Below, one piece after another: positions 7,911 to 16,937 of a stretch of 64,000 bases of DNA. This DNA is from Dyella monticola (lineage in GTDB: Bacteria > Pseudomonadota > Gammaproteobacteria > Xanthomonadales > Rhodanobacteraceae), in assembly GCF_003363155.1 (NCBI RefSeq), contig NZ_QRBE01000002.1, positions 453,795 through 517,794 on the forward strand. Reading direction: 5' to 3'. The notes below the pieces were generated by a model, which saw only the letters and a list, made by a program, of their open reading frames with translations, searched no databases and was not told where the DNA came from. Each line of letters starts with the position of its first letter. The first letter of the stretch is position 1. A program made the position numbers and the translations under genes.

Positions 7911-9851
7911 ATGCAGCACATGTTTTGGTGTAACCGTGTGAACGGCGAAAAGCATAGCTTCCTATCCCGCCTCAGCGACGTCGCCCCGACGAAAACCGGC
8001 GCTCAGCGAGTTTGTTACCCCATCAAGATACCGGGCTCGGGCTTTCGCCAGGGCGACAGGGCCAGGTTTCTTTCACACGCCAGGAGAAGGCGGGGAACAA
8101 CAGCGCTTCTGCTCGCTTGCAGCATCATGCTGATGTTCGCAACCGGCGTGGTGGCAGCAGCGCCGACGCAAGACGCCACCCAAACCTTTCATGCCCTGTA
8201 CACGCGTGAATGGCAATGGCGCCAGCAACAATTCGCCGGCAGCGATGATGAAGACAGCCAGCAGCAGAACGCCAATCATCTGCCCGAGGTGGACGCCGCC
8301 ACGCAGGCGATGCGCGAAAAATACTGGGTCGACGTGCTCACGCAGCTTGGAAAAATCCCGGAAGCGCAGCTGAGCCCGGACGACCAGCTCAACGATGAGG
8401 TCTACAAACAACAGATCCAGACGCTGCTCAACGACCAGACATTCAAGACGTGGCAGATGCCGTTCAATTCCGATACCGCGTTCTGGAGTGACTTGGGTTT
8501 CGCTGCGCGCGACCATTTTGTCACGCTTGAGGATTACCGCAATTATCTGGGTAAGCTTCGCGACATACCGCGCTACTTCGATGAGCAGATCGCCAACATG
8601 CGCTTGGGATTGGTGCGTGGCTTCACGCAGCCCAAGCTCATCGTGCAGGGACAATATCAGTCGCTTGCCGCGGTGGCCGATGCGCCGGGCGAACAGAATC
8701 TGTTCTACACACCGTTCAGGCAGATGCCCTCCACCCTTTCCGCTGCACAGCAGGCGGATTTGCGCGCTCAGGCGCAAGCGGCGATCGCGCAGGACGTCAT
8801 CCCCGCCTACGCCAAGTTGCTGAACTTCATGCGCAACGAATACATGCCGCATGCACGCACCACGATCGCGGCGGAAGACCTGCCCGATGGCAAGGCGTTC
8901 TATCAGTCGCAGATCCTCCAATACACCACCCTGGACATGAGCCCCGACGCGATCCATGCGCTGGGTTTGAAGGAGATGGCCAGCATCCATCAACAGATGC
9001 TGGATATCATCAAGCACACGGGCTTCAAGGGTAGCTTTGCCGATTTTCTGCATTTTCTTCGCACCGATCCACGCTTCTACGCCAAGACACCGGACGAGCT
9101 ACTGAAGGATGCGGCCTGGATCGCGAAGGAAGTGGACGGCAAAGTAGGTGATTACATCGGCCGCCTGCCACGTCGCCGCTTCACCATCAAACCGGTGCCG
9201 CCGGATCTCGCACCGATCTACACCGGCGGACGCGGTGGCCCTGGCATTTATCTGGTGAATACCTACGACCTGCCTTCGCGTCCGCTGTATTCATTGCCGG
9301 CGCTGACCCTGCACGAATCCTCACCGGGCCATGCGCTGCAGATGCCGCTGGCAGTGGAATTGAAAGGGCTGCCGCCCTTTCGCCGCTATGCCTACATCTC
9401 CGCCTACGGCGAGGGCTGGGCGTTGTATTGCGAATACCTGGGCCAGGAAATGGGCATGTACAAAACGCCCTACGACCAGTTCGGTTATTTGAGTTATCAG
9501 GCGTGGCGTGCGGCGCGGTTGGTGGTGGATACGGGCCTGCATCACCTGCATTGGACGCGTGAGCAGGCGCGCGAATATCTGCGCGAAAACACCGCGCTGG
9601 CCGAACACGAAATCGATACCGAAGTGGACCGCTACATCGCATGGCCGGGACAGGCGCTGTCGTATTACCTGGGCGAGCTGGAGATTCGCCAGGACCGCGC
9701 TCGCGCGAAGCAAGCGCTGGGCGGCAAGTTCGACATCCGTGCCTTTCACGATGTGGTGCTTTCTACCGGTTCCGTACCGTTACCGGTGCTGCACAAGCGT
9801 ATTGACCAGTTCATTGCCAGCGGTGGCAAATCGCCGTATGCAAATGATTGA
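7911..9851 (+). CDS. DUF885 exported metallopeptidase-like protein
   Basis: A 646-residue DUF885 (PF05960) protein. The zinc motif HESSPGH (codons 9312-9332), EGWALYCE and PGQALSYYLGE are all present, so it should be an active metallohydrolase; the family includes peptidases. A hydrophobic segment (ALLLACSIMLMFATGVVAAA) ending near residue 83 looks like a signal peptide, but it is preceded by about 60 unusual polar residues. The ATGs at 7911 and 7920 sit right after GGAGG. True translation could begin further in, or a short leader peptide could occupy this space. It would cleave peptides in the periplasm, in keeping with the hydroxyproline genes. Substrate is inferred. Confidence 0.82.
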   Translation: MQHMFWCNRVNGEKHSFLSRLSDVAPTKTGAQRVCYPIKIPGSGFRQGDRARFLSHARRRRGTTALLLACSIMLMFATGVVAAAPTQDATQTFHALYTREWQWRQQQFAGSDDEDSQQQNANHLPEVDAATQAMREKYWVDVLTQLGKIPEAQLSPDDQLNDEVYKQQIQTLLNDQTFKTWQMPFNSDTAFWSDLGFAARDHFVTLEDYRNYLGKLRDIPRYFDEQIANMRLGLVRGFTQPKLIVQGQYQSLAAVADAPGEQNLFYTPFRQMPSTLSAAQQADLRAQAQAAIAQDVIPAYAKLLNFMRNEYMPHARTTIAAEDLPDGKAFYQSQILQYTTLDMSPDAIHALGLKEMASIHQQMLDIIKHTGFKGSFADFLHFLRTDPRFYAKTPDELLKDAAWIAKEVDGKVGDYIGRLPRRRFTIKPVPPDLAPIYTGGRGGPGIYLVNTYDLPSRPLYSLPALTLHESSPGHALQMPLAVELKGLPPFRRYAYISAYGEGWALYCEYLGQEMGMYKTPYDQFGYLSYQAWRAARLVVDTGLHHLHWTREQAREYLRENTALAEHEIDTEVDRYIAWPGQALSYYLGELEIRQDRARAKQALGGKFDIRAFHDVVLSTGSVPLPVLHKRIDQFIASGGKSPYAND

Positions 9852-9855
9852 CGCC

Positions 9856-9881
9856 GTGTCTGGGCTGTAAAACAGCGACAC
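9856..9881. other. Stem-loop between peptidase and permease genes
   Basis: GTGTC...GCTGT-AAA-ACAGC...GACAC forms a stem interrupted by a TGG bulge, 5 bp after the DUF885 stop and ahead of the permease ribosome site. There is no T-run, so it may be an attenuating or stabilising hairpin inside the operon rather than a terminator. Confidence 0.35.
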
Positions 9882-9903
9882 ATTTAATCGGGGGAGACAG
9901 CAG

Positions 9904-11346
9904 ATGAGCCTGATCACCGACATGACACGGCGCAAATCCGTCGAGTCCATGCAACAGGAAACGGGGGAACGCAGCGGCCTGCGCCGTGTGCTGGGCTTGT
10001 GGCAGCTCACCGCCATCGGCTTGGGCGGCATCATTGGCGTGGGCATCTTCGTGCTCACCGGCACGGTAGCCGCCACACAGGCGGGGCCTGCGGTGGTGCT
10101 GTCATTCCTGCTCGCCGGTATCGCCAGCGCTGCGGCGGCGCTGTGCTATGCGGAGTTTTCCGGGCTCATTCCGGTCTCCGGCAGCGCCTATACCTACGGC
10201 TACGCGGTATTGGGCGAGTTCACCGGCTGGATCATCGGCTGGGATCTGCTGCTGGAATATGCCTTGATCGCAGCGGTGGTCGCGGTGGGATGGTCGGGTT
10301 ATGTGCAGGCTTTGCTGAATGCCGCGGGGCTGCCGCTGCCGGTGTGGGCGCAGGGCGCCTATGGCAGCGCGCCGGGTCGGTGGTTCGACCTGCCGGCGGT
10401 CATTGTTTCGCTGGCGATCACCGTCCTGCTGGCGATGCGCATGCAATGGGGTGCGCGCTTCAACACCACCATCGTGGCGATCAAGATTGCCGCTGCGGCG
10501 AGCATCGTGGTCGCTGGCGTCGCCTATGTGAAACCGGAACGCTGGCACCCGTTCATGCCATTCGGTGTGCATGGTGTCGTGACCGGTGCGGCCGTGGTGT
10601 TCTTTGCCGTATTCGGCTACGACATGCTCACCACCGCGGCGGAGGAAGCGCGTCACCCTCAACGCGATCTGCCGCGTGCAGTGCTGCTGTCGCTGGCCAT
10701 CGCGATGGTGCTGTACTTCGCCATCTGCATGGTGTTGACCGGCATCGTGCCGTACACCACGCTGAATAATCCCGCGCCGGTAGCTGGCGCGTTCACCGCC
10801 ATCGGACTGCCACAGGTGATGGTGGCCATTTCGCTTGCTTCCGTCTGCGGCATTACCAGCGTGATCTTCGCTAACCTGCTGGCCGGCGCGCGCATCTGGT
10901 TCGCCCTCGCGCGCGACGGTTTGTTGCCGGGCTGGTTTGCCAAAGTGCATCCGCGCTGGCACACGCCGCATCGCACGACGCTGCTGCTGGGCACGGTAAC
11001 GACCGTCGCCTCGGGGCTATTTCCGCTGGACGAACTGGCCAAGCTGGTGAACATCGGCGTGTTGTGCGCTTTTATCGTGATCTGTAGTGCTGTGGCAGTG
11101 TTGCGTTGGCGCCATCCGAATATGCCGCGTCCATTCCGCACACCGCTGGTGCCGCTGGTGCCCTTGGTTGGCGTCGGATTCTCCTGCTGGCTGATCTGGG
11201 GATTGCCAACGATTACCTATTGGCGCTTTGCGCTGTGGCTGCTGGTCGGCCTGGTGGTGTATTTCACTTACGGGCGCCAGCACAGCCACCTGAGTGTGGC
11301 CGGCCAGACAAACACGGGCGAGGCTGTGCACGAATCCGCATCCTAG
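9904..11346 (+). CDS. APC-family amino acid permease
   Basis: A 480-residue inner-membrane transporter with about 12 hydrophobic helices. The first helix carries the APC-superfamily unwound motif GLGGIIGVGIFVLTG, and the middle holds the CAT-type signature AAEEARHPQRDLPRA. A GGGGGAGA-like ribosome site lies just upstream of the ATG. Its place between the peptidase and the GH127 gene suggests uptake of hydroxyproline, proline or a small amino acid released in the periplasm. No ABC or MHS-type hydroxyproline transporter is seen, so this is the only candidate importer in the block. Specificity cannot be read from sequence. Confidence 0.88.
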   Translation: MSLITDMTRRKSVESMQQETGERSGLRRVLGLWQLTAIGLGGIIGVGIFVLTGTVAATQAGPAVVLSFLLAGIASAAAALCYAEFSGLIPVSGSAYTYGYAVLGEFTGWIIGWDLLLEYALIAAVVAVGWSGYVQALLNAAGLPLPVWAQGAYGSAPGRWFDLPAVIVSLAITVLLAMRMQWGARFNTTIVAIKIAAAASIVVAGVAYVKPERWHPFMPFGVHGVVTGAAVVFFAVFGYDMLTTAAEEARHPQRDLPRAVLLSLAIAMVLYFAICMVLTGIVPYTTLNNPAPVAGAFTAIGLPQVMVAISLASVCGITSVIFANLLAGARIWFALARDGLLPGWFAKVHPRWHTPHRTTLLLGTVTTVASGLFPLDELAKLVNIGVLCAFIVICSAVAVLRWRHPNMPRPFRTPLVPLVPLVGVGFSCWLIWGLPTITYWRFALWLLVGLVVYFTYGRQHSHLSVAGQTNTGEAVHESAS

Positions 11347-11397
11347 GCGGTGGATTTCGCCAAGACGCTCTTGCCCTCCGGTCCCACCATGCTGATT

Positions 11398-11467
11398 GGC
11401 CCGTGCACGGAGCCACCTCTTGCCGGAAGAGCACACCGGTATCCTCCCCAGGATGCGTGCACGGGCC
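11398..11467. promoter_or_regulatory. 12-bp inverted repeat ahead of the GH127 gene
   Basis: GGCCCGTGCACG (11398-11409) and its exact inverse CGTGCACGGGCC (11456-11467) lie in the 184-bp gap between the permease and GH127 genes. The right arm contains the 11-mer found in the lhp promoter at 1741. Centre-to-centre spacing is 58 bp. It could be a paired operator allowing looping, or a long-loop hairpin. Confidence 0.45.
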
Positions 11468-11530
11468 CTTCTCGTGTCTACGAGGCGATATGTGCTTGGC
11501 CTTGCAGTCGCCGTCGTTTCGAGGAGTGAT

Positions 11531-13477
11531 ATGCAGCACGAAAAAGATCAACGCAGGCAGTTTCTAAAAACCGCGGCCACGGCACTGGCCGCAGCGGTCA
11601 TTGCTCCGCGCGTAGGCGCGTTCGATACAGCCGAACCCGCCTCGATGTCCACGCAGGCGGTACCCGACCAGCCGGTACGCTGCGTGCAATCCTTCGCATT
11701 GAAACAGGTTCGGCTGCTGGATAGCGATTTCACCCGTGCGGCCGCCATCAATCGGAATTATTTGCTCAGCCTGCCTATCGACCGTTTAGCGCACACATTC
11801 CGGTTGCAGGCCAGGTTGGCCTCCAGCGCCACGCCGCTAGGCGGATGGGAGAAGCCCGATTGCGAATTGCGTGGTCATTTTACCGGCGGCCATTACCTGT
11901 CGGCGTGTGCGCTGGCCTACGCCAGCAACAGTGATGAATGGCTCAAGGCACGCGGCGATCAGCTTGTAACGGTGCTTGCCGCGTGCCAGCGTCCGAATGG
12001 TTATCTGAGCGCCTTTCCCGAAAGCTTTTTTGACCGCCTCAGTAATGGCCAGAAAGTTTGGGCACCGTTCTATACCGTTCATAAGATTCAGGCCGGCATG
12101 CTGGATATGTACCGCCTGGCCGGCAACCCGCAAGCGCTGCATGTCGCTGCCGGTATCGGCGACTGGATCGTGCACTGGCTCAACGGATTTTCCGATGCGC
12201 AGATGGCGCACATCCTGAAGACCGAATACGGTGGCATCAACGAGTCGATGTATGAGCTCTACGCCATCACCGGCAACGAGCGTTACCGCGATGCCGCACA
12301 TCGTTTTGACCACGCTTCGCTGTTTGATCCGTTGGCCGCCTATCGTGATGAATTACAGGGACTGCATGCCAACACGCAGGTCCCGAAGATCATCGGCGCC
12401 GCGCGTCGCTACGAGCTGACGGGCGAACCACGCTATCGGCGGATGGCCGAGTTTTTTTGGGAAACGGTCACGCAGCATCGCACTTACGCCACCGGCGGCT
12501 CCAGCAACGACGAATTCTGGAAGACCGCCCCGGGTGATCTCAAAGGCCAGCTTGGCCTTTACAGTGCCGAATCGTGCGTGGCGTACAACCTGCTCAAACT
12601 GACGCGCCACGTCTACAGCTGGAATGGCGACCCGCGCGCGTTCGACTACTACGAGCGCACGCTCTACAACGCGCGCCTTGGCAGCCAGGAAGCCGATGGC
12701 ATGAAGCTCTACTACTATCCGCTGCGCGCTGGCGCTAACAAGTTCTATAACTCGCCCACCGACTCGTTCTGGTGCTGTACCGGTACTGGCGCGGAGGAGT
12801 TTGCCCGCTTCAACGACAACATTTATTTCCACGATGAGCAGGATCTTTACGTCAACCTGTTCATTCCCTCTGAACTGAATTGGGAACAGCATGGCATCGT
12901 GTTGCGCCAGGAGACGCGTTTCCCGCGCGAACCGCGCACGCATCTGAAACTCAAGCTCACGCAGGCAAAGCGGTTCGCGCTGCATTTGCGCATACCGTCC
13001 TGGATCGGTCCCGGCGCGGGCGTAAAGGTGAATGGTGAAACGCTCGACGCGTTTGCATCACCCGGCAGTTACCTCAGCGTGCAGCGCGAGTGGCGCGATG
13101 GCGACCACGTCGAGTTTGCGCTACCGATGCACCTGCACACCATGCCGCTACCGGGAGACGACCGCCAGATCGCAATGCTCTATGGACCGCTGGTGCTGGC
13201 TGCACGACTGGGCGGCCAAGGGCTGACGCATGCCATGCAGTACGGTGGCTATGACAACGGCCCAGACCCTGAGCCGCCACCGCAGCCTGCGCCGCGCATT
13301 ACGGCGGCTCACGCCCGCAGCACGGATTGGATGCGTATCGTTTCCGCCGAAGCGCTGCGCTTCGAAGCCAGCACGCGCCAAGGCCCGGTCGGCGTCGCTC
13401 CCGTGAATCAGATTTTCGGCGAGCGCTATGCGGTGTACTGGCAGAACGATCTGGACGCGTCGTCCAGCGACGGCTAA
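11531..13477 (+). CDS. GH127 beta-L-arabinofuranosidase, Tat-exported
   Basis: A 648-residue DUF1680/GH127 enzyme, predicted to release L-arabinose from beta-L-arabinofuranosides such as those on hydroxyproline in plant extensins. The N-terminus is a twin-arginine signal (RRQFLKTAATALAAA). The residues matching the characterised Bifidobacterium enzyme HypBA1 are visible: acid/base Glu328 in NDEFW, zinc ligands Glu347 and Cys349 in AESC, and Cys415-Cys416 in FWCCTG, one of which is the nucleophile. I start at ATG 11531 behind GAGGAG because this gives the Tat signal at the N-terminus. It closes the hydroxyproline block, so glycan removal and amino acid use are linked. Exact linkage specificity is inferred. 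Confidence 0.9.
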   Translation: MQHEKDQRRQFLKTAATALAAAVIAPRVGAFDTAEPASMSTQAVPDQPVRCVQSFALKQVRLLDSDFTRAAAINRNYLLSLPIDRLAHTFRLQARLASSATPLGGWEKPDCELRGHFTGGHYLSACALAYASNSDEWLKARGDQLVTVLAACQRPNGYLSAFPESFFDRLSNGQKVWAPFYTVHKIQAGMLDMYRLAGNPQALHVAAGIGDWIVHWLNGFSDAQMAHILKTEYGGINESMYELYAITGNERYRDAAHRFDHASLFDPLAAYRDELQGLHANTQVPKIIGAARRYELTGEPRYRRMAEFFWETVTQHRTYATGGSSNDEFWKTAPGDLKGQLGLYSAESCVAYNLLKLTRHVYSWNGDPRAFDYYERTLYNARLGSQEADGMKLYYYPLRAGANKFYNSPTDSFWCCTGTGAEEFARFNDNIYFHDEQDLYVNLFIPSELNWEQHGIVLRQETRFPREPRTHLKLKLTQAKRFALHLRIPSWIGPGAGVKVNGETLDAFASPGSYLSVQREWRDGDHVEFALPMHLHTMPLPGDDRQIAMLYGPLVLAARLGGQGLTHAMQYGGYDNGPDPEPPPQPAPRITAAHARSTDWMRIVSAEALRFEASTRQGPVGVAPVNQIFGERYAVYWQNDLDASSSDG

Positions 13478-13523
13478 CCGCGTCACGTCTGCGCTGCTTG
13501 GCTGCTGGCTTGCAGTGAACACG

Positions 13524-13550
13524 AAAAAAGGGGCTTTCGCCCCTTTATTT
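13524..13550. terminator. Bidirectional terminator, GH127 gene / tRNA-Gly
   Basis: AAAGGGGC-TTTC-GCCCCTTT forms a strong hairpin. The plus-strand side ends in TTTATTT after the GH127 gene, and the minus-strand side ends in six T after tRNA-Gly copy 2, so the convergent transcripts can both stop here. Confidence 0.8.
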
Positions 13551-13590
13551 GGAACCCAAAGGCTTTGACGAACGCCCTGGGATCAGGATT

Positions 13591-13675
<85 letters not shown>

Positions 13676-13703
13676 GCGCATTTTAGCGTGTGAAGCGGAG
13701 CCG

Positions 13704-14321
13704 TCAAGCGTTTCTATCCTGCTCCGGCGCGGACGGGATGATGGGCGCGTCGTCATGCAGGGCCGGCCACGCGGCGCGCACGTAATACAGGCCCGACCAG
13801 ATGGTGAGCACGCCCGCCACCACCAGCAGGGCCTCGCCGATGTGGTACAGGCGCAGCGCCTCCGCCTCCTTCTCGTGCTGCAGGATCAGCACGACCAGGG
13901 CCACCATCTGCATCACGGTCTTCAGCTTGCCGATGAACGCCACGCGTACGGTCGCCCGCATGCCGATCTCCGCCATCCATTCACGCAGCGCGGAAATGCT
14001 GATTTCACGCCCCACGATGATGGCTGCGGTAATCGCCATCACAATGCCGGCCCAATCGCCGCGGTGTGAGGCCACCAGCATGAACAGCGTGACAGCCACC
14101 ATCAGCTTGTCCGCGACCGGGTCGAGGAAGGCGCCGAACTTGGAGGTCATGTTCAGCCGACGGGCGAGATAGCCGTCGAGCCAATCGGTAACCCCCGCCA
14201 ATGCAAACACGGTGGCCGCCGTAATGTTGTGGCCACGAAACGGCAGATAGAACACCACCACCATCACCGGCAGCAGCGCTACGCGGAACAGCGTCAGCCA
14301 GGTGGGCAGATTGATGCGCAT
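13704..14321 (-). CDS. pgsA: CDP-diacylglycerol-glycerol-3-phosphate phosphatidyltransferase
   Basis: An inner-membrane enzyme of about 205 residues that makes phosphatidylglycerol phosphate, the committed step to phosphatidylglycerol and cardiolipin. The CDP-alcohol phosphotransferase signature D-G-x2-A-R-x8-G-x3-D-x3-D is intact (DGYLARR, then GAFLDPVAD). Several hydrophobic helices follow. I choose ATG 14321 with AAGGAG upstream; an upstream in-frame start at 14357 would add 12 residues. It lies downstream of uvrC and upstream of tRNA-Gly, the usual uvrC-pgsA-glyW order. Confidence 0.95.
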   Translation of the reverse strand: MRINLPTWLTLFRVALLPVMVVVFYLPFRGHNITAATVFALAGVTDWLDGYLARRLNMTSKFGAFLDPVADKLMVAVTLFMLVASHRGDWAGIVMAITAAIIVGREISISALREWMAEIGMRATVRVAFIGKLKTVMQMVALVVLILQHEKEAEALRLYHIGEALLVVAGVLTIWSGLYYVRAAWPALHDDAPIIPSAPEQDRNA

Positions 14322-14577
14322 GGGCTCCTTCCGGGGGTTTGAGATGCTCTGGCTCATTCTGCGCGGGTGCTAGCAGCCCTGCCTGTCTGCGGATGGCCGG
14401 CTCACCGGCAAAGGCAGGCTCGACCGTGAAGCCGAAGGAATGCGGGCAGCCACAGCCGGTTCCAAGGGTATACAGGGTATGGAATGCCGACCGCTTTCGC
14501 ATGATGCGCACAGGGGGTCAGTGTGCCCTGCGCCAAATGAATCGGAGTGCTCCTTAGTGTCGCACGTTGCGGCGTGA

Positions 14578-16404
14578 TCAGGCGTGGAGCGCATCGTAGA
14601 TGCGCTCGGCGAGGCTGCGGTCAATGCCTTTCACCTGCATCAACTCCTCGACCCCGGCGGCTTCCACGCCAGCGAGGCCACCGAATGCCTTGAGCAGTGC
14701 CGCGCGACGGCGAGCACCCACGCCCTGGACATCCTCCAGCACGCTGCGCTCGCGTGCCTTTTCGCGACGCTTGCGGTGCCCGCTGATGGCAAAGCGATGC
14801 GCCTCGTCACGCACAGCCGCCACCAGATGAAGCGCGGGCGACGTGGGACCTGGGTGAATTTCCCGGTTCGAACCGGCCAGCACCAGTGTTTCTTCACCGG
14901 CCCGGCGGCCCGGCCCTTTGGCGACACCGACGACCTCGATGCCGGTGATACCCAACTCGCGCAACACATCCAGCGCCTGCGCCACTTGGCCGGTGCCGCC
15001 GTCGATCAAGAGGATATCCGGCCGCACGCCTTCACCTTCGGCCACCTTGCGAAAGCGGCGCGTGAGTGCCTGATGCATGGCAGCATAATCGTCGCCCGGC
15101 GTGATGCCGGCGATGTTGAAACGGCGGTAGTGCGATTTCTCCGCCCCTTCCGGCCCGAACACCACGCAAGAGGCCACCGTGGCTTCGCCGCGCGTGTGGC
15201 TGATGTCGAAGCACTCGATGCGCTTGGGCGATTCGTCCAATCCAAGCACGTTTTGCAGATCGTCGAAGCGCGCGCCGAGCGTCTGGCGGCTGGCAATGCG
15301 TGAGGTGAGCGAAGCCTGCGCATTACGCTCGGCCATCTGCATGAACTGTGCGCGATCACCGCGCACACGCGTCTTGATCTCCACCACATGACCGCACTGC
15401 TGCGTCAGCATGTCGGCAATCAATTGCTCATCCGCAACGGGTTCGCTAAGGATGATCTCGCGCGGCACGGGACGATCGAGGTAATACTGCGCTACGAATT
15501 GCGCGAGCACGTCTGCCGGCTCGGCGTCCAGCGGCAAGCGCGGATAAAAATCGCGCGTGCCCAGGCTGATGCCGTTGCGGAAGAACAGCACGCTGACGCA
15601 GGCGATACCGGCCTCGATGCGACAGGCAATCACGTCCATATCGGCGGTAGCGCCTTGCACGTGGTTTTGGGCGTGCAGCTTGCGCAGCGTAGCGATCTGA
15701 TCGCGCAACGCGGCGGCGCGTTCAAAGTTCAAGTGTGCACTGGCCTGCTCCATCGAGGTGGCCAGTTCATCGATCACGGCACTGCCGCGGCCTTCCAGAA
15801 ACATCTCCACATGGCGCACGTCGCTGCGATAGTCATCGGTGCTGATCAAACCCACGCAAGGACCGGTACAGCGGCCGATCTGATATTGCAGGCATGGCCT
15901 GGAGCGATTACGAAAATAACTGTCCTCGCACTGCCGCACCTTGAACAGCTTCTGCATCAGATTGAGGCTTTCGCGCACGGCGAAAGCGCTGGGGAAAGGC
16001 CCGAAATAACGACCCGGCTGATTGCGTGCGCCACGATGAAACGCCAGGCGCGGGTAATCCTCGCCGCCTGAGAGGTAGATGTACGGATAACTTTTGTCGT
16101 CGCGCAGCAGGATGTTGTAGCGCGGCTTCAAAGCCTTGATGAGCTGCGATTCCAGCAGCAGCGCCTCGGCCTCCGTGCGCGTGACGGTGATTTCGCAGCG
16201 CGCGATCTGCGCCACCATCGCCGCGATACGCGGCTCCATCCGCGGCTTGAGAAAATAGCTGCCGACGCGCTTTTTGAGGCTGCTGGCCTTGCCCACATAC
16301 AGCAATTCGCCATCCTCGTCGAAATAACGATAGACGCCAGGCGAGGTGGTAAGGGTGCTGACAAAGGCCTTGCCATCGAAGGCCTGGGGGAAAGCGGGCT
16401 GCAT
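14578..16404 (-). CDS. uvrC: Excinuclease ABC subunit C
   Basis: A 608-residue nucleotide-excision repair endonuclease that makes both incisions with UvrB on damaged DNA. Domains in order: GIY-YIG nuclease (GVYRYFDEDG, LLYVGKA) at the N-terminus, a Cys-rich patch, the UVR UvrB-binding motif around residues 205-240 (NFERAAALRDQI), the RNase H-like nuclease domain (ECFDISHTRGE, DILLIDGG), and tandem helix-hairpin-helix motifs at the C-terminus. Full length for the family. It sits between the phosphatase gene and pgsA on the same strand. Confidence 0.97.
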   Translation of the reverse strand: MQPAFPQAFDGKAFVSTLTTSPGVYRYFDEDGELLYVGKASSLKKRVGSYFLKPRMEPRIAAMVAQIARCEITVTRTEAEALLLESQLIKALKPRYNILLRDDKSYPYIYLSGGEDYPRLAFHRGARNQPGRYFGPFPSAFAVRESLNLMQKLFKVRQCEDSYFRNRSRPCLQYQIGRCTGPCVGLISTDDYRSDVRHVEMFLEGRGSAVIDELATSMEQASAHLNFERAAALRDQIATLRKLHAQNHVQGATADMDVIACRIEAGIACVSVLFFRNGISLGTRDFYPRLPLDAEPADVLAQFVAQYYLDRPVPREIILSEPVADEQLIADMLTQQCGHVVEIKTRVRGDRAQFMQMAERNAQASLTSRIASRQTLGARFDDLQNVLGLDESPKRIECFDISHTRGEATVASCVVFGPEGAEKSHYRRFNIAGITPGDDYAAMHQALTRRFRKVAEGEGVRPDILLIDGGTGQVAQALDVLRELGITGIEVVGVAKGPGRRAGEETLVLAGSNREIHPGPTSPALHLVAAVRDEAHRFAISGHRKRREKARERSVLEDVQGVGARRRAALLKAFGGLAGVEAAGVEELMQVKGIDRSLAERIYDALHA

Positions 16405-16460
16405 GAGGGCGATTTTAGCCCGTTTGGCGGCTTTCCACTGCCCTACCCACGCAGGAGTGG

Positions 16461-16937
16461 TCAGCCGGCGCGCAACCGCTTGATCAGGCCTTGGGCGCCA
16501 CGTTCGGCCAGCATGACCGACTGGGCGAAATCCGTGGGCTCGCCGTAATAGGGATCGGGAAAATCATGCGGCGGCATGGCGCCGCTCCATTCCAGGAACA
16601 ACGCCTGCCGATCGCGCGCGTGGCCATCGCTCATCCGCTGCATATTGCGCATGTTGGTGCTGTCCATCGCGAGGAGAAGGTCGTACCGCTCAAAATCCGC
16701 GATACGCAACTGCCGCGCACGGTGCGCTTCCAGTTCGTAGCCTGCCTTGGCAGCCGCCGCACGCATGCGTGGATCGGCCTGTTCCCCGGCATGCCAGCCG
16801 CCGGTACCGCAGGATGCAACCTCGATGGCCAACCCCGCTTCGGAAAAATGCTTGCGCGCCACGGCCTCGACCAACGGCGAACGGCAGATATTGCCCAGGC
16901 ACACGAACAAGATGCTGTTCACAGATTGCGCATCCAT
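16461..16937 (-). CDS. Low-molecular-weight protein-tyrosine phosphatase
   Basis: A 158-residue cytoplasmic phosphatase. The catalytic loop C-x5-R is Cys13-LGNIC-Arg19 with the following Ser, and the general acid Asp is in DPYYG near residue 127. It overlaps the 3' end of kdsB by 19 bp, so the two are translationally coupled. Similar enzymes near polysaccharide genes act on tyrosine kinases of exopolysaccharide export, but no such kinase is in this window. Substrate is unknown. Confidence 0.92.
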   Translation of the reverse strand: MDAQSVNSILFVCLGNICRSPLVEAVARKHFSEAGLAIEVASCGTGGWHAGEQADPRMRAAAAKAGYELEAHRARQLRIADFERYDLLLAMDSTNMRNMQRMSDGHARDRQALFLEWSGAMPPHDFPDPYYGEPTDFAQSVMLAERGAQGLIKRLRAG

